DNA from: Dactylosporangium fulvum | GTDB lineage: Bacteria; Actinomycetota; Actinomycetes; Mycobacteriales; Micromonosporaceae | Length of the DNA stretch: 64,000 nt | Direction of reading: 5' to 3' | NCBI RefSeq assembly: GCF_025137375.1 | Contig: NZ_CP073720.1 | Span: forward strand, 1,574,501 to 1,638,500 | Part shown: positions 28,078-36,309 of the stretch, piece after piece | Layout of the letters: each line of letters begins with the position of its first letter | How positions within the stretch are numbered: position 1 is the stretch's first letter | Position numbers and translations under genes: made by a program | The notes under the pieces: model-generated | The model's database searches: none | What the model was told of the DNA's origin: nothing | The model's input: only the letters and a program-made list of their open reading frames with translations

Positions 28078-29395
28078 GCCGCAGAACGGTGCCGCTGCCG
28101 TCGTCGCTGATCAGCAGCGTGCCGTCGGTGTCGACGGCGGCGTCCACCGGGCGGCCCCACCACTTGCCGTCGGCCTCGACGAATCCGGTGGCCAGGTCCA
28201 CCGGGTCGCCCGGCCCGGTCGCGGTCCAGGGGATGTACTGAACCTTGTAACCGGCCGGCTTCGTGCGGTTCCACGAGCCGTGCAACGGCACTATGGCCGC
28301 GCCGTTGAAGAAGGTCAGCCCCAGCGGTGCGCTGTGCGGGGCCAGGCCGAGGTCGATCGGGTCGGCCTTGGCGCAGTCGGCGTGCTGCCCGTCGCGGTTC
28401 AGCTCGTAGTCGCGGTGGAACGGCATGTCGTGGATGCCGTTGTCACTGTCCGGGTTGCAGAACGGCCAGCCGTAGAAGCCGCCGTCGCGGACCTTGATGA
28501 CCTCCTCCACCGGGTAGTCGTCGACGAACTGGGGCATCCTCTTGCCCTTGTCCGACTTCCCGTCGCCGTCGACGTCCCGGTCGTCCGGCACCAGCGTGTT
28601 GTCGCGGTTGTTGACGACGGCCCACAGCTCGTCGGTGCCCGGCCGGAACGCGAGGCCCTCCGCGTTGCGGATGCCGCGGGCCAGCAGCTTGCGGTCGGCG
28701 TTGGTACCTCCGGCCGCATACGTGTAGATGGCGCCCCGCTGCGGATCGCTGACCGTGTCCTCGACACACGCGTTGCACGTGGAGGCGATCGACAGGTACA
28801 GCCTCCCGTCCTTCACCGCGATGTTCTTCAGTTGGTGGGCGTAGGCGCCGCGCAACTCGGGCGTGCTGCTGTCGGGCAGTCCGTCGACCACCACCTGGCC
28901 CTGCTGCGCCGTGAGGTCACCGTTGTCGTACGGATACCGCACGACCCGGTTCGACTCGGCGACGAACAGGAACATCCGCCCGTTCGCCGGCGCGAACACC
29001 ATGTCGTGCGGCTGCCACAACCCGCCGGCGAACTCCGACACTCGGCCGCCCCGCACGATCCGGATCTTCCCGGCGCCGGGCTGCGACACGAGCAGGTCGC
29101 CACTCGGCGTCAGCGCCATGAACCGTGCCTTCTCGATACGCGCGTAGACCGACGCGGTCCAGCCGGCCGGCAGGTTGAGGTATCGCGCCTGGTTGAACGG
29201 CGCTGTGGCGAGGCTGTCGGGCACCTGGATCCGCACGCGGGACAGCGGCCCCAGCACGGCGGACGGGCCCGGGCCGGACGACGGCGCCGCGGACCCCGGC
29301 TGGGGCCTGGACCCGGCCGGCGCGACGGCGGGGTCCTCGGAGCAAGCGGCCAGGGCCAGCGAACAGGCGAGGACGGCGGCCCAGAGCTTGCGCAT
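28061..29395 (-). CDS. PQQ-type sugar dehydrogenase-like lipoprotein with Ca-binding loop
   Basis: A 444-residue lipoprotein (lipobox LALAAC, Cys18) with a Pro/Ser-rich linker, then a six-bladed GSDH-like propeller: PAGWTASVYARIEKARFMAL, GGLWQPHDMVFAPANGRMF, GIRNAEGLAFRPGTDELWAV and VPLHGSWNRTKPAGYKV, which resemble the soluble PQQ/sorbosone dehydrogenases. An acidic loop DRDVDGDGKSDKG at about residue 290 looks like an EF-hand-type calcium site. It differs clearly from the homologue at 1-1203. ATG 29395 gives a compact signal peptide. Electron acceptor and substrate are not known. Confidence 0.85.
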   Translation of the reverse strand: MRKLWAAVLACSLALAACSEDPAVAPAGSRPQPGSAAPSSGPGPSAVLGPLSRVRIQVPDSLATAPFNQARYLNLPAGWTASVYARIEKARFMALTPSGDLLVSQPGAGKIRIVRGGRVSEFAGGLWQPHDMVFAPANGRMFLFVAESNRVVRYPYDNGDLTAQQGQVVVDGLPDSSTPELRGAYAHQLKNIAVKDGRLYLSIASTCNACVEDTVSDPQRGAIYTYAAGGTNADRKLLARGIRNAEGLAFRPGTDELWAVVNNRDNTLVPDDRDVDGDGKSDKGKRMPQFVDDYPVEEVIKVRDGGFYGWPFCNPDSDNGIHDMPFHRDYELNRDGQHADCAKADPIDLGLAPHSAPLGLTFFNGAAIVPLHGSWNRTKPAGYKVQYIPWTATGPGDPVDLATGFVEADGKWWGRPVDAAVDTDGTLLISDDGSGTVLRLTPPK

Positions 29396-29449
29396 GGATG
29401 TGACGCTACTCTCCTGTCACGCTTCGCCCGCCCGTTCCGTCCATCCACC

Positions 29450-29818
29450 ATGAACCTGACACTGTGGATCCTGCAGGGCGTCCTGGCCGTCGTGTTCGCC
29501 GGCTCGGGCGCCGCGAAGAGCACCATGAGCCGGGAGCGGCTCGTCGCGACCGGGCAGACCGGCATCCAGCTGTTCCCGATGCCGGTCGTGCGGTTCGCCG
29601 CCGTGTGCGAGATGCTCGCCGCGCTCGGGCTCGTCCTGCCGTGGGCGACGGGCATCCTTCCCGTGCTCACGCCGCTGGCGGCGACCGGCCTGTGTGTGGT
29701 GATGGTGGGCGCCGCGTGGTCGCACTCCCGCCTGGGCGAACCGCGCAGCGTGGCCGCCAACACACTGCTGTTCGCGCTGGCACTCACGGTGGCGATCGGC
29801 CGTTTCGCCGGGCTCTGA
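29450..29818 (+). CDS. DoxX-like membrane protein
   Basis: A 122-residue protein with four hydrophobic segments spread over its length. The pattern VVFAGSGAAKSTM...RLVATGQTGIQLFP near the start, and CEMLAALGLVLPWATGILPVLTPLAATGL, are characteristic of DoxX-like (SURF4-fold) proteins. Function of these small members is unsettled; some are tied to redox or thiol stress. ATG 29450. Upstream it is divergent from the dehydrogenase lipoprotein gene. Confidence 0.85.
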   Translation: MNLTLWILQGVLAVVFAGSGAAKSTMSRERLVATGQTGIQLFPMPVVRFAAVCEMLAALGLVLPWATGILPVLTPLAATGLCVVMVGAAWSHSRLGEPRSVAANTLLFALALTVAIGRFAGL

Positions 29819-29838
29819 ACGGGCCATAAACTGGGCGG

Positions 29839-30678
29839 GTGCGCACGCTGACCATGCTCGACCGGTCGACGTGGGAGGCCCGCCGGGCCGCCCACGAGGG
29901 CCGGGTCGACGCGTGGATCGTGCCGCACCTGGAGCGGCGCAAGCGGGGACAGAAGCATCCCGTCGAGGACTTCCTGTTCACCTACTACTCGTATCGTCCG
30001 GCCCAGCTGCGGCGCTGGCACCCCGGGGCCGGTGTGGGGCTCGAGGGCGACGAGGAGAGCGCCGCCCCGGCCGGGCTCGTCACGCGGCGGCAGCCGGCGA
30101 TCGCCTGGATCCGTGGACTGCTCGCCGCCACCGCGTCCCGGCCGCCGCACCTGGGCTGCTTCGGGCTGCACGAGTGGGCCATGGTCTACCGCCAGACCCC
30201 GGACGAGATCCGGCACAACGCGTGGCCGTTGCGCCTCGGATCGGCCGGCACCGACGCGGTCGTGGCGGCCGGCCGGCTCCGGTGCAGCCACTTCGACGCG
30301 TTCCGGTTCTACACCGCACCCGCCCGGCCGCTGAACCTCCTCCAGCCCACCCGCGACGGGCAGCACGCCAACGAGCAGCCGGGGTGCCTGCACGCCAACA
30401 TGGACCTCTACAAGCACGCCTACAAGCTCGCCCCGCTGGTGCCGGCCGAGCTGGTCGCCGACTGCTTCGAGCTCGCCCGGGACATTCGCACGCTCGACAT
30501 GCGGGCGTCGCCCTACGACCTCGCCGGGCTCGGCTACGACCCGGTCCGGATCGAGACGGTCGAGGGCCGGTCGCGATACGTCGAGGCGCAGCGGTCGTTC
30601 GCCGAGCGCTCCGCGCCGCTGCGCGCCCGGCTGATCGCCGAGTGCGACCGGTTTCTCGCGATGGGGGAGGACCCGTGA
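29839..30678 (+). CDS. Conserved protein of a family annotated as 3-methyladenine DNA glycosylase
   Basis: A 279-residue protein starting GTG 29839. Highly conserved-looking blocks (HPVEDFLFTYYSYRPAQLRRWH, LGCFGLHEWAMVYRQTPDEI, CSHFDAFRFYTAPARPLNLL, EQPGCLHANMDLYKHAYKL, ARDIRTLDMRASPYDLAGLG) match an actinobacterial family that databases, as I recall, label 3-methyladenine DNA glycosylase. I cannot see a helix-hairpin-helix or other known glycosylase motif, so that label is doubtful. Its GTGA overlap with the barstar-like gene indicates a two-gene operon. Confidence 0.6.
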   Translation: MRTLTMLDRSTWEARRAAHEGRVDAWIVPHLERRKRGQKHPVEDFLFTYYSYRPAQLRRWHPGAGVGLEGDEESAAPAGLVTRRQPAIAWIRGLLAATASRPPHLGCFGLHEWAMVYRQTPDEIRHNAWPLRLGSAGTDAVVAAGRLRCSHFDAFRFYTAPARPLNLLQPTRDGQHANEQPGCLHANMDLYKHAYKLAPLVPAELVADCFELARDIRTLDMRASPYDLAGLGYDPVRIETVEGRSRYVEAQRSFAERSAPLRARLIAECDRFLAMGEDP

Positions 30679-31124
30679 CCGGCGGGACGCCGTGGGTGCG
30701 GGGCGAGTTGCCGTGGCTGCGCTCGGGCCCGCTCTACCGCGTCCACACCGATGCCCTGCCCGAGCTGTCCCGGTTCCTCGACCGCTGGTCCTATCACCGG
30801 GTCGACCTCGACGGCCGCGCCATGACCTCCCGTGCCGGGGCACACCGCGCGCTGGCCGCCGTGTTCGGCTTCCCGGACCACTACGGCAACAACTGGGACG
30901 CGTTCGCCGACAGCTTCGCCGACTATCTCGCCGCACACGACGAGCGCATCCCGGTCGCGATCCTGTGGCACGACATCGAGTCGGCCGCGCCCGCGACCGC
31001 GGCGGAGGCCGGCTGGGCGCTGCTGGAGCACGCCGCCGGCGCACCCATGCCGGTGCACGTCTTCGCCATCGGTGACGGAGACGACTTCGACCGACCGTTC
31101 GGACCCGAACATCCACGTTCCTGA
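30675..31124 (+). CDS. Barstar-family (barnase inhibitor-like) protein
   Basis: A 149-residue protein starting at GTG 30675. The barstar signature lies in the second half: YRVDLDGRAM-like strand (HRVDLDGRAMTSRAGAHRAL), then AAVFGFPDHYGNNWDAFADSF, where the Y-G-x-N-W-D-A motif is diagnostic, then PVAILWHDIESA. Barstars inhibit secreted ribonucleases such as barnase. No ribonuclease gene is adjacent. The protein is longer at the N-terminus than barstar (about 90 residues). It is coupled to the upstream glycosylase-like gene by a 4-base overlap. Confidence 0.8.
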   Translation: MTGGTPWVRGELPWLRSGPLYRVHTDALPELSRFLDRWSYHRVDLDGRAMTSRAGAHRALAAVFGFPDHYGNNWDAFADSFADYLAAHDERIPVAILWHDIESAAPATAAEAGWALLEHAAGAPMPVHVFAIGDGDDFDRPFGPEHPRS

Positions 31125-31189
31125 CGCGGCGATCGGCCCGTACGATCTTGTCAATCCCCCCGACCCCATCCGAAACGAGGACGGACGGC

Positions 31190-31645
31190 ATGAGCGAGGT
31201 GCGGCGGCTGCGGCCGTTGCTGGGCCTGTGGGACATGGAGGCGACCGTCGGCGGCGTGGTCACCAGCCGCGGCTGGACGAGCTTCGCGTGGGCCGACGAA
31301 GGCGAGTTCCTCGTGCAGCGTGCCGATGCCGGTCCGCCCGGGGAGGACGTGCCGCGGGACTGGCTGGAGAACTCGCCGTTCCCGACCGTATCGGTCATCG
31401 GCTACGACGACAGCAGCGAGGCCTTCACCATGCTCTACTCCGACGCGCGCGGAGCCCTGAGGGTGTACGGGCTGAGCCTCGTCGGCCGCGAATGGCGCAT
31501 GTGGCGCGCCGCCGAAGGGTTCCACCAGCGGTTCAAGGGCGTCCTGAGTGACGACGGCTACAGCATCTCCGCCTTCTGGGAGCGTTCGGGCGACGGCCGC
31601 ACCTGGCTGCGCGACTTCGACATGACCTATGAGCGCCCTCGCTGA
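31190..31645 (+). CDS. DUF1579-like small beta-rich protein
   Basis: A 151-residue protein starting at ATG 31190 behind ACGAGGACGG. Sequence starts with RRLRPLLGLWDMEATVGG, then SRGWTSFAWADEGEFLVQRAD and TVSVIGYDDSSEAFTMLYSDARGALRVYGLS, which is the beta-barrel pattern of DUF1579/THAP4-like heme- or lipid-binding domains in actinomycetes. No residues for catalysis can be named. Single gene; the frame runs a little further upstream to 31148. Confidence 0.7.
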   Translation: MSEVRRLRPLLGLWDMEATVGGVVTSRGWTSFAWADEGEFLVQRADAGPPGEDVPRDWLENSPFPTVSVIGYDDSSEAFTMLYSDARGALRVYGLSLVGREWRMWRAAEGFHQRFKGVLSDDGYSISAFWERSGDGRTWLRDFDMTYERPR

Positions 31646-31733
31646 GGGGGCTCACAGCTTCTCTTAGCGCCCCCACAGCATCACCTCGTTAGTTTTCCGC
31701 TCGTAGCAGACGCACGGGCGGAAGGACCCTCTC

Positions 31734-32663
31734 ATGATCGAGGCTGTCGGCCTCACCAAGCGGTACGGCGAACGGATCGCCGTCGACAAGTTGTCGTTCA
31801 CCGTCCGGCCGGGTCAGGTCACCGGGTTTCTCGGTCCCAACGGCGCCGGCAAGTCGACGACGATGCGGATGATCCTCGGCCTGGACGCCCCGACCAGCGG
31901 CCGGGTCACCGTCAACGGCAAGGCGTTCGCCGCACTGGACAACCCGATGCGTGAGGTCGGTGCGCTGCTCGACGCCAAGGCCATCCACGGCGGGCGCAGC
32001 GCGTACCACCACCTCCTCTGCCTGGCGCAGAGCAACAACCTGCCGCGCCGGCGGGTCGACGAGGTGCTCGACATCGTCGGCCTGTCCGGGGTCGCGCGGA
32101 AGCGGTCCAAGGGCTTCTCGCTCGGCATGGGCCAGCGGCTCGGCATCGCGACCGCGCTGCTCGGTGACCCGCGGATCCTGATGTTCGACGAGCCGGTCAA
32201 CGGCCTCGACCCCGAGGGCATCCTGTGGATCCGCAACCTGATGAAGTCGCTGGCCGCCGAAGGGCGCACGGTGCTCGTCTCCAGCCACCTCATGTCGGAG
32301 ATGGAGCACACGGCCGACCACCTGCTCGTGATCGGCCGCGGCCGGATGATCGCCGACTGCACGGTGCGGGAGTTCATCGACCGCAACTCCGCGCTCGCCG
32401 TCCGTGTCCGTACGCCCGACAGCGCCCTCCTCGCCGAGGTGGTCACCCGCGCCGGCGGCAAGGTCACCGCCGAGCCCGACGGCGCGCTGCTCGTGACCGA
32501 GCTGCCGCTGCAGCGGGTCGGCGACCTCGCCTTCGAGCGCGGCGTCCGGCTGCACGAGCTGTCGCCGTTGCAGGCGTCGCTTGAGCAGGCGTTCATGGAA
32601 CTGACGAGGGACAGCGTCGAGTACCACGCCGCCGTTCCGTCCACCTCCCAGGAGATCCGATGA
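31734..32663 (+). CDS. ABC transporter ATP-binding protein (ABC-2 exporter type)
   Basis: A 309-residue ATPase. Walker A GPNGAGKST (about residues 36-44), signature FSLGMGQRLGIATALLGDP, Walker B LMFDEPVNGLDPEG and switch His in VSSHLMSEME. A C-terminal extension (from about 230) ends with LHELSPLQASLEQAFMELT, typical of exporters grouped with drug or bacteriocin resistance. ATG 31734 behind GGAAGGACC. Its stop overlaps the permease ATG by 4 bases. Cargo unknown. Confidence 0.93.
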   Translation: MIEAVGLTKRYGERIAVDKLSFTVRPGQVTGFLGPNGAGKSTTMRMILGLDAPTSGRVTVNGKAFAALDNPMREVGALLDAKAIHGGRSAYHHLLCLAQSNNLPRRRVDEVLDIVGLSGVARKRSKGFSLGMGQRLGIATALLGDPRILMFDEPVNGLDPEGILWIRNLMKSLAAEGRTVLVSSHLMSEMEHTADHLLVIGRGRMIADCTVREFIDRNSALAVRVRTPDSALLAEVVTRAGGKVTAEPDGALLVTELPLQRVGDLAFERGVRLHELSPLQASLEQAFMELTRDSVEYHAAVPSTSQEIR

Positions 32664-33466
32664 CCGAATTGGTACTGCCTCGTGCCGGCCTCGGCGGCAT
32701 GCTGCGCTCCGAGTGGACGAAGCTGCGCACCGTCCGCTCGACGATGTGGTCGCTGACCGCGATGGCCGGCATCTCGCTGGGCCTGATGTCGGTGATCGCC
32801 TGGGCCATCATGCTGCAGTGGGACAAGGCGTCCCCGGAGGATCACGCCGTCCTGCAGAGTTCCCCGCTCCAGATCGTGATCAACCAGCCGATCTTCATCG
32901 CCCAGCTGGTGATCGCGGTGCTCGGTGTCATGGTGATCTCGGCCGAGTACACGACCGGGATGGTCCGCTCGACGCTGCAGGCCCAGCCGCGCCGGTTCAC
33001 GGTGCTCGCCGCGAAGATCCTGGTCTTCGCGGCCCTGATGCTGGTGGTCGGCGAGATCCTGTCGTTCGCCGCGTTCTTCGTCGGCAAGGCGATCATCGCC
33101 GAGCACATCACGCTCTCGCTGAACGACCCGGGCGTGCTGCGCTCGGTCGTCGGCGCCGGCCTGTACACGGCGGTGCTCGGCCTGTTCTCGCTGGCGTTCG
33201 GCGCCATCGTGCGCCACACCGCGGGTGCCATCACCGGCGTGCTGGGCCTGATCCTCATCGTGTCGAACCTGACCGCCCTGCTGCCGGGCCGCTGGGGTGA
33301 GTACGTCAACGCCTGGATGCCGACGAACGCCGGCCAGCTCGTCTTCCAGCCGACCCTGCCCGACGACCCGCTGCTCACTCAGTGGCAGGGCTTCGCGGTG
33401 TTCTCCGGCTGGACCGTGCTCCTGCTGGCGGTCGCGACCTTCCTGTTCGTCAAGCGGGACGCGTGA
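32660..33466 (+). CDS. ABC-2 type transporter permease
   Basis: A 268-residue membrane protein with about six hydrophobic segments, the partner of the preceding ATPase. N-terminal GGMLRSEWTKLRTVRSTMWSL and MVISAEYTTGMVRSTLQAQPRR are hallmarks of actinobacterial ABC-2 permeases. It ends with VATFLFVKRDA. Translation is coupled to the ATPase gene (ATGA). The last 17 bases overlap the convergent oxidase gene. Confidence 0.93.
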   Translation: MTELVLPRAGLGGMLRSEWTKLRTVRSTMWSLTAMAGISLGLMSVIAWAIMLQWDKASPEDHAVLQSSPLQIVINQPIFIAQLVIAVLGVMVISAEYTTGMVRSTLQAQPRRFTVLAAKILVFAALMLVVGEILSFAAFFVGKAIIAEHITLSLNDPGVLRSVVGAGLYTAVLGLFSLAFGAIVRHTAGAITGVLGLILIVSNLTALLPGRWGEYVNAWMPTNAGQLVFQPTLPDDPLLTQWQGFAVFSGWTVLLLAVATFLFVKRDA

Positions 33467-34391
33467 TCCGGCCGACGAGGTCGGCCACCTCGTCGGCGCA
33501 GCCCCAGGAGAGGGTGACCCCGGCACCTCCGTGGCCGTAGCTGTGGACGACCCTCGTGCCGCCGGGCAGCGGCACGGGGTCGACCTCGATCCGGGCGCCG
33601 CCGTGGCGGGCGGGGCGCAGGCCGGCGGCGTGCCGGAGCACCGCGGCGCCGGCCAGCTCGGGGACGAGCCCGATGCAACGGCGCAGGATGGCCGCGGCCG
33701 TCGCCGGGTCGGGGGCGGTGTCCCAGTCGCCCGGCTGGAAGGTGCCGCCGAGCACGACGTCGCGGCTGCGCGGGTGGACGTACGTCATCCCCTCCGGGTG
33801 GTCCTCGTCGCGGACCGACGTCACCAGGCCCGGGTTGGCGACCACGACGATCTGCCCGCGGGCCGGGTGCACGGCCGGGTCGCCCGCGAGGGTCCGTGCA
33901 CCCAGGCCGGTCGCGTTGACCAGGACCGGCGCCTCGCCGGCCAGGTCGGCCAGCCGGGCGATCCGACGGGTGACGATCGTGCCGCCCAGCGCCGTGACGC
34001 GGCCGGCGAGCCACCGGAGGTACACCTCCATCTCGGCCGACGGCACCGTGAACCGCCACTCACCGGGCACCGCCGCGAAGTCCGGCACCGCGGCGGCCCA
34101 CCACGGCGCCGCGGCCGGCGCACGCAGCAGCATGCGGGTCGGGCGGAGCACCACGCCGGGCACACCGCCGGACGCCTGGACGCTCAGTTCGTCGTACGTG
34201 CGGCGGGCCCACTCCAGGATCCGCGGGTCGCCTTCGGTGTGTGTCGGGTACCACACCGCGGCGGCCAGGGCCGACACGGTCGCGGCCGGCTCGTCGGCGG
34301 TCGTCACGGTCACCCGGGCCCCCGCCTCGAGCAGCCGCACCGCGGACGTCAGCCCGACGACGCCGGCGCCGAGAACGATCACGTCGGTCAT
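33450..34391 (-). CDS. D-amino-acid oxidase
   Basis: A 313-residue FAD enzyme. The Rossmann motif IVLGAGVVGLTSAVRLLEAG opens the protein; the DAO family C-terminal motif VVHSYGHGGAGVTLSWGCADE closes it, and YVHPRSRDVVLGG with LRPARHGGARIEVDP fits the substrate-binding region. It oxidises D-amino acids to keto acids with release of ammonia and peroxide. ATG 34391 gives the proper N-terminus, although the GGAG just before it is very close. A TTG at 34403 extends the frame. Confidence 0.9.
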   Translation of the reverse strand: MTDVIVLGAGVVGLTSAVRLLEAGARVTVTTADEPAATVSALAAAVWYPTHTEGDPRILEWARRTYDELSVQASGGVPGVVLRPTRMLLRAPAAAPWWAAAVPDFAAVPGEWRFTVPSAEMEVYLRWLAGRVTALGGTIVTRRIARLADLAGEAPVLVNATGLGARTLAGDPAVHPARGQIVVVANPGLVTSVRDEDHPEGMTYVHPRSRDVVLGGTFQPGDWDTAPDPATAAAILRRCIGLVPELAGAAVLRHAAGLRPARHGGARIEVDPVPLPGGTRVVHSYGHGGAGVTLSWGCADEVADLVGRITRPA

Positions 34392-34480
34392 GGCTCCATG
34401 CAAGCAGTCACCTGCGGTGTCGTCGACATCGGGCTCGCCTGGGCCGAGCGCACAGTGACCCCGGTCGTGCGGCGCCTGCT

Positions 34481-35302
34481 TCAGCTCGTGCAGAACTCCA
34501 GCAGATCGGCGTCGAACGCCCGTTCGTAGTCGCCGTGGATGCCGTGCGGCGCGCCCTCGTACACCTTGAGTGTCGCGTCCTTGAGCAGCTGCACGGACTT
34601 CGCCGCCGCGGCCCGGATCGGCACGATCTGGTCGTCGTCGCCGTGCGCGACGAGCACCGGGACGTCGATCCGCTGCAGGTCTCCGGTGAAGTCGACCTCG
34701 GAGAACTGCTTGACGCAGTCGTAGGCGTTCTTGAGCCCCGCCTGCATGCCCAGCCGCCAGAACTGGTCGCGGGCGCCCTGGGAGACGTTGGCGCCGGGCC
34801 GGTTCGCGCCGTAGAACGGCACGCTGAGGTCCTGGTAGAACTGCGAGCGGTCGGTCAGCAGCCCGGCCCGGATGGCATCGAGCATCTCGATGGGTGTGCC
34901 CTCCGGGTTGCTGTCGGTCCTGAGCATCAGCGGCGGGACGGCGCCGACCAGCACCACCTTGGCCACCCGGGCGGTGCCGTGGCGGCCCAGGTAGCGGGCG
35001 ACCTCACCGCCGCCGGTGGAGTGCCCGACCAGGATCGCGTCGCGGAGGTCGAGTTGCTCCAGCACCTGGGCCAGGTCGTCGGCGTAGGTGTCCATGTCGT
35101 TGCCGCCCCACGTCTGCGTGGACCGGCCGTGGCCGCGCCGGTCGTGGGCGACGGCGCGGAACCCGTTGGACGCCAGCAGCATCAGCTGGGTGTCCCACGC
35201 GTCGGCGCTGAGGGGCCAGCCGTGGCTGAGCACGACCGGCCGGCCCGATCCCCAGTCCTTGTAGAAGATCCGGGTGCCGTCTGGCGTGCTGATGGAAGGC
35301 AT
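34481..35302 (-). CDS. Alpha/beta hydrolase, non-heme chloroperoxidase type
   Basis: A 273-residue alpha/beta hydrolase of the cofactor-free haloperoxidase/esterase group. Oxyanion motif [15 protein letters not shown], nucleophile elbow [17 protein letters not shown], acid in [12 protein letters not shown] and His in [33 protein letters not shown] is typical of this group. Likely an esterase in vivo. ATG 35302 follows GAGGAGACGCAG. It is divergent from the LPMO gene and shares its promoter region. Confidence 0.92.
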   Translation of the reverse strand: MPSISTPDGTRIFYKDWGSGRPVVLSHGWPLSADAWDTQLMLLASNGFRAVAHDRRGHGRSTQTWGGNDMDTYADDLAQVLEQLDLRDAILVGHSTGGGEVARYLGRHGTARVAKVVLVGAVPPLMLRTDSNPEGTPIEMLDAIRAGLLTDRSQFYQDLSVPFYGANRPGANVSQGARDQFWRLGMQAGLKNAYDCVKQFSEVDFTGDLQRIDVPVLVAHGDDDQIVPIRAAAAKSVQLLKDATLKVYEGAPHGIHGDYERAFDADLLEFCTS

Positions 35303-35395
35303 CTGCGTCTCCTCGCTGTCGCGGTCCACGAGTGCTGACCGCGACAGCGCCGGATAAACCCCGGAGTCTCAAAAATCGCTGAACCTTAGCTTAAG

Positions 35396-35409
35396 TGAGA
35401 GCGCTCCAT
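35396..35409. promoter_or_regulatory. LacI/CebR-type operator upstream of the LPMO gene
   Basis: TGAGAGCGCTCCAT contains the perfect 8-base palindrome GAGCGCTC and matches 11 of 14 bases of the CebR operator TGGGAGCGCTCCCA known from actinomycete cellulose-utilisation genes. It lies 89 bases before the LPMO ATG. A second small palindrome, TGTTAACA, is at 35437-35444. Confidence 0.55.
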
Positions 35410-35497
35410 CGAGCAAGTTCCATAAAGGTTATTTACTGTTAACAATCCTTCCTTTACATTGGCGGCATCACCCCCATCGCTGGAAGGGAGCGATTGG

Positions 35498-36250
35498 ATG
35501 CGAAGAGCATTCACGCTGGTACCTCTCGGGCTTGCGGCCGTCGGCGCGTCACTGCTGGTGAGCGCGTCACCCGCGAGCGCACACGGGTACATCTCCTCAC
35601 CGCCGAGCCGACAGGCGATGTGCGCGCAGGGGCGCGTCGCCAACTGCGGCGAGATCGTCTACGAGCCGCAGAGCGTCGAAGGGCCCAAGGGCCTGATGAG
35701 CTGCAGCGGCGGCAACAGCCGGTTCGCCCAGCTCAACGACCCGAACAAGGGTTGGCCGGCCACCTCCGTCGGCAACAACGTCACGTTCAACTGGGTGATC
35801 ACCGCCCGGCACGCGACGAGCACCTGGGAGTACTTCGTCGGCGGGACCCGCATCGCGGTCTTCGACGACGGCGGGCGCCAGCCGGCCGCGACCGTCTCCC
35901 ACAACGTGAGTCTCGGTGGGCGTACCGGCCGGATCCTCGTCCTCGCCCGCTGGAACGTCGCCGACACGGGCAACGCGTTCTACTCGTGCGTCGACCTCCA
36001 GGTCGGTGGCGGCGGGGGCAACCCCAACCCCACGCCGACCCAGCCGACGCCGACGCCGACGCGTCCCAACCCGACGCCGACCACGACGACCCCGCCGCCG
36101 AACCCGGGCGGCACGTGGGCGGTCGGTACCGCGTACAAGGTGGGTGACCGGGTCACCTACGGCGGCGCGACCTATCAGTGCCGGCAGGCGCACACCGCCA
36201 TCACCGGCTGGGAACCGCCCAACGTCCCGGCCCTCTGGCTGCGCGTCTGA
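35498..36250 (+). CDS. AA10 lytic polysaccharide monooxygenase with C-terminal CBM5/12
   Basis: A 250-residue secreted copper enzyme that oxidatively cleaves chitin or cellulose. Signal peptide residues 1-28 ends SASPASA, so the mature protein starts with His29, the copper-binding N-terminal histidine. The second brace histidine is His105 in TARHATSTWEYF, and the axial aromatic is probably Phe161 in GNAFYSC. A Pro/Thr linker (about 172-203) leads to a chitin-binding type 5/12 module (WAVGTAYKVGDRVTYGGATY, then WEPPNVPALW). ATG 35498 follows GGAAGGGAG. A CebR-like operator upstream suggests control by an oligosaccharide. The CBM favours chitin, the operator favours cellulose; substrate is unresolved. 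Confidence 0.93.
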   Translation: MRRAFTLVPLGLAAVGASLLVSASPASAHGYISSPPSRQAMCAQGRVANCGEIVYEPQSVEGPKGLMSCSGGNSRFAQLNDPNKGWPATSVGNNVTFNWVITARHATSTWEYFVGGTRIAVFDDGGRQPAATVSHNVSLGGRTGRILVLARWNVADTGNAFYSCVDLQVGGGGGNPNPTPTQPTPTPTRPNPTPTTTTPPPNPGGTWAVGTAYKVGDRVTYGGATYQCRQAHTAITGWEPPNVPALWLRV

Positions 36251-36259
36251 CCGTCATCC

Positions 36260-36292
36260 GGTGGCGCCCTCTTCTCTGCGGAGGGCGCCACC
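36260..36292 (+). terminator. Terminator after the LPMO gene
   Basis: GGTGGCGCCCTC (36260-36271) and GAGGGCGCCACC (36281-36292) form a perfect 12-bp stem with a 9-base loop, just after the LPMO stop. No T tract follows. Confidence 0.7.
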
Positions 36293-36309
36293 ACCTCCGG
36301 GAGGCTTTC

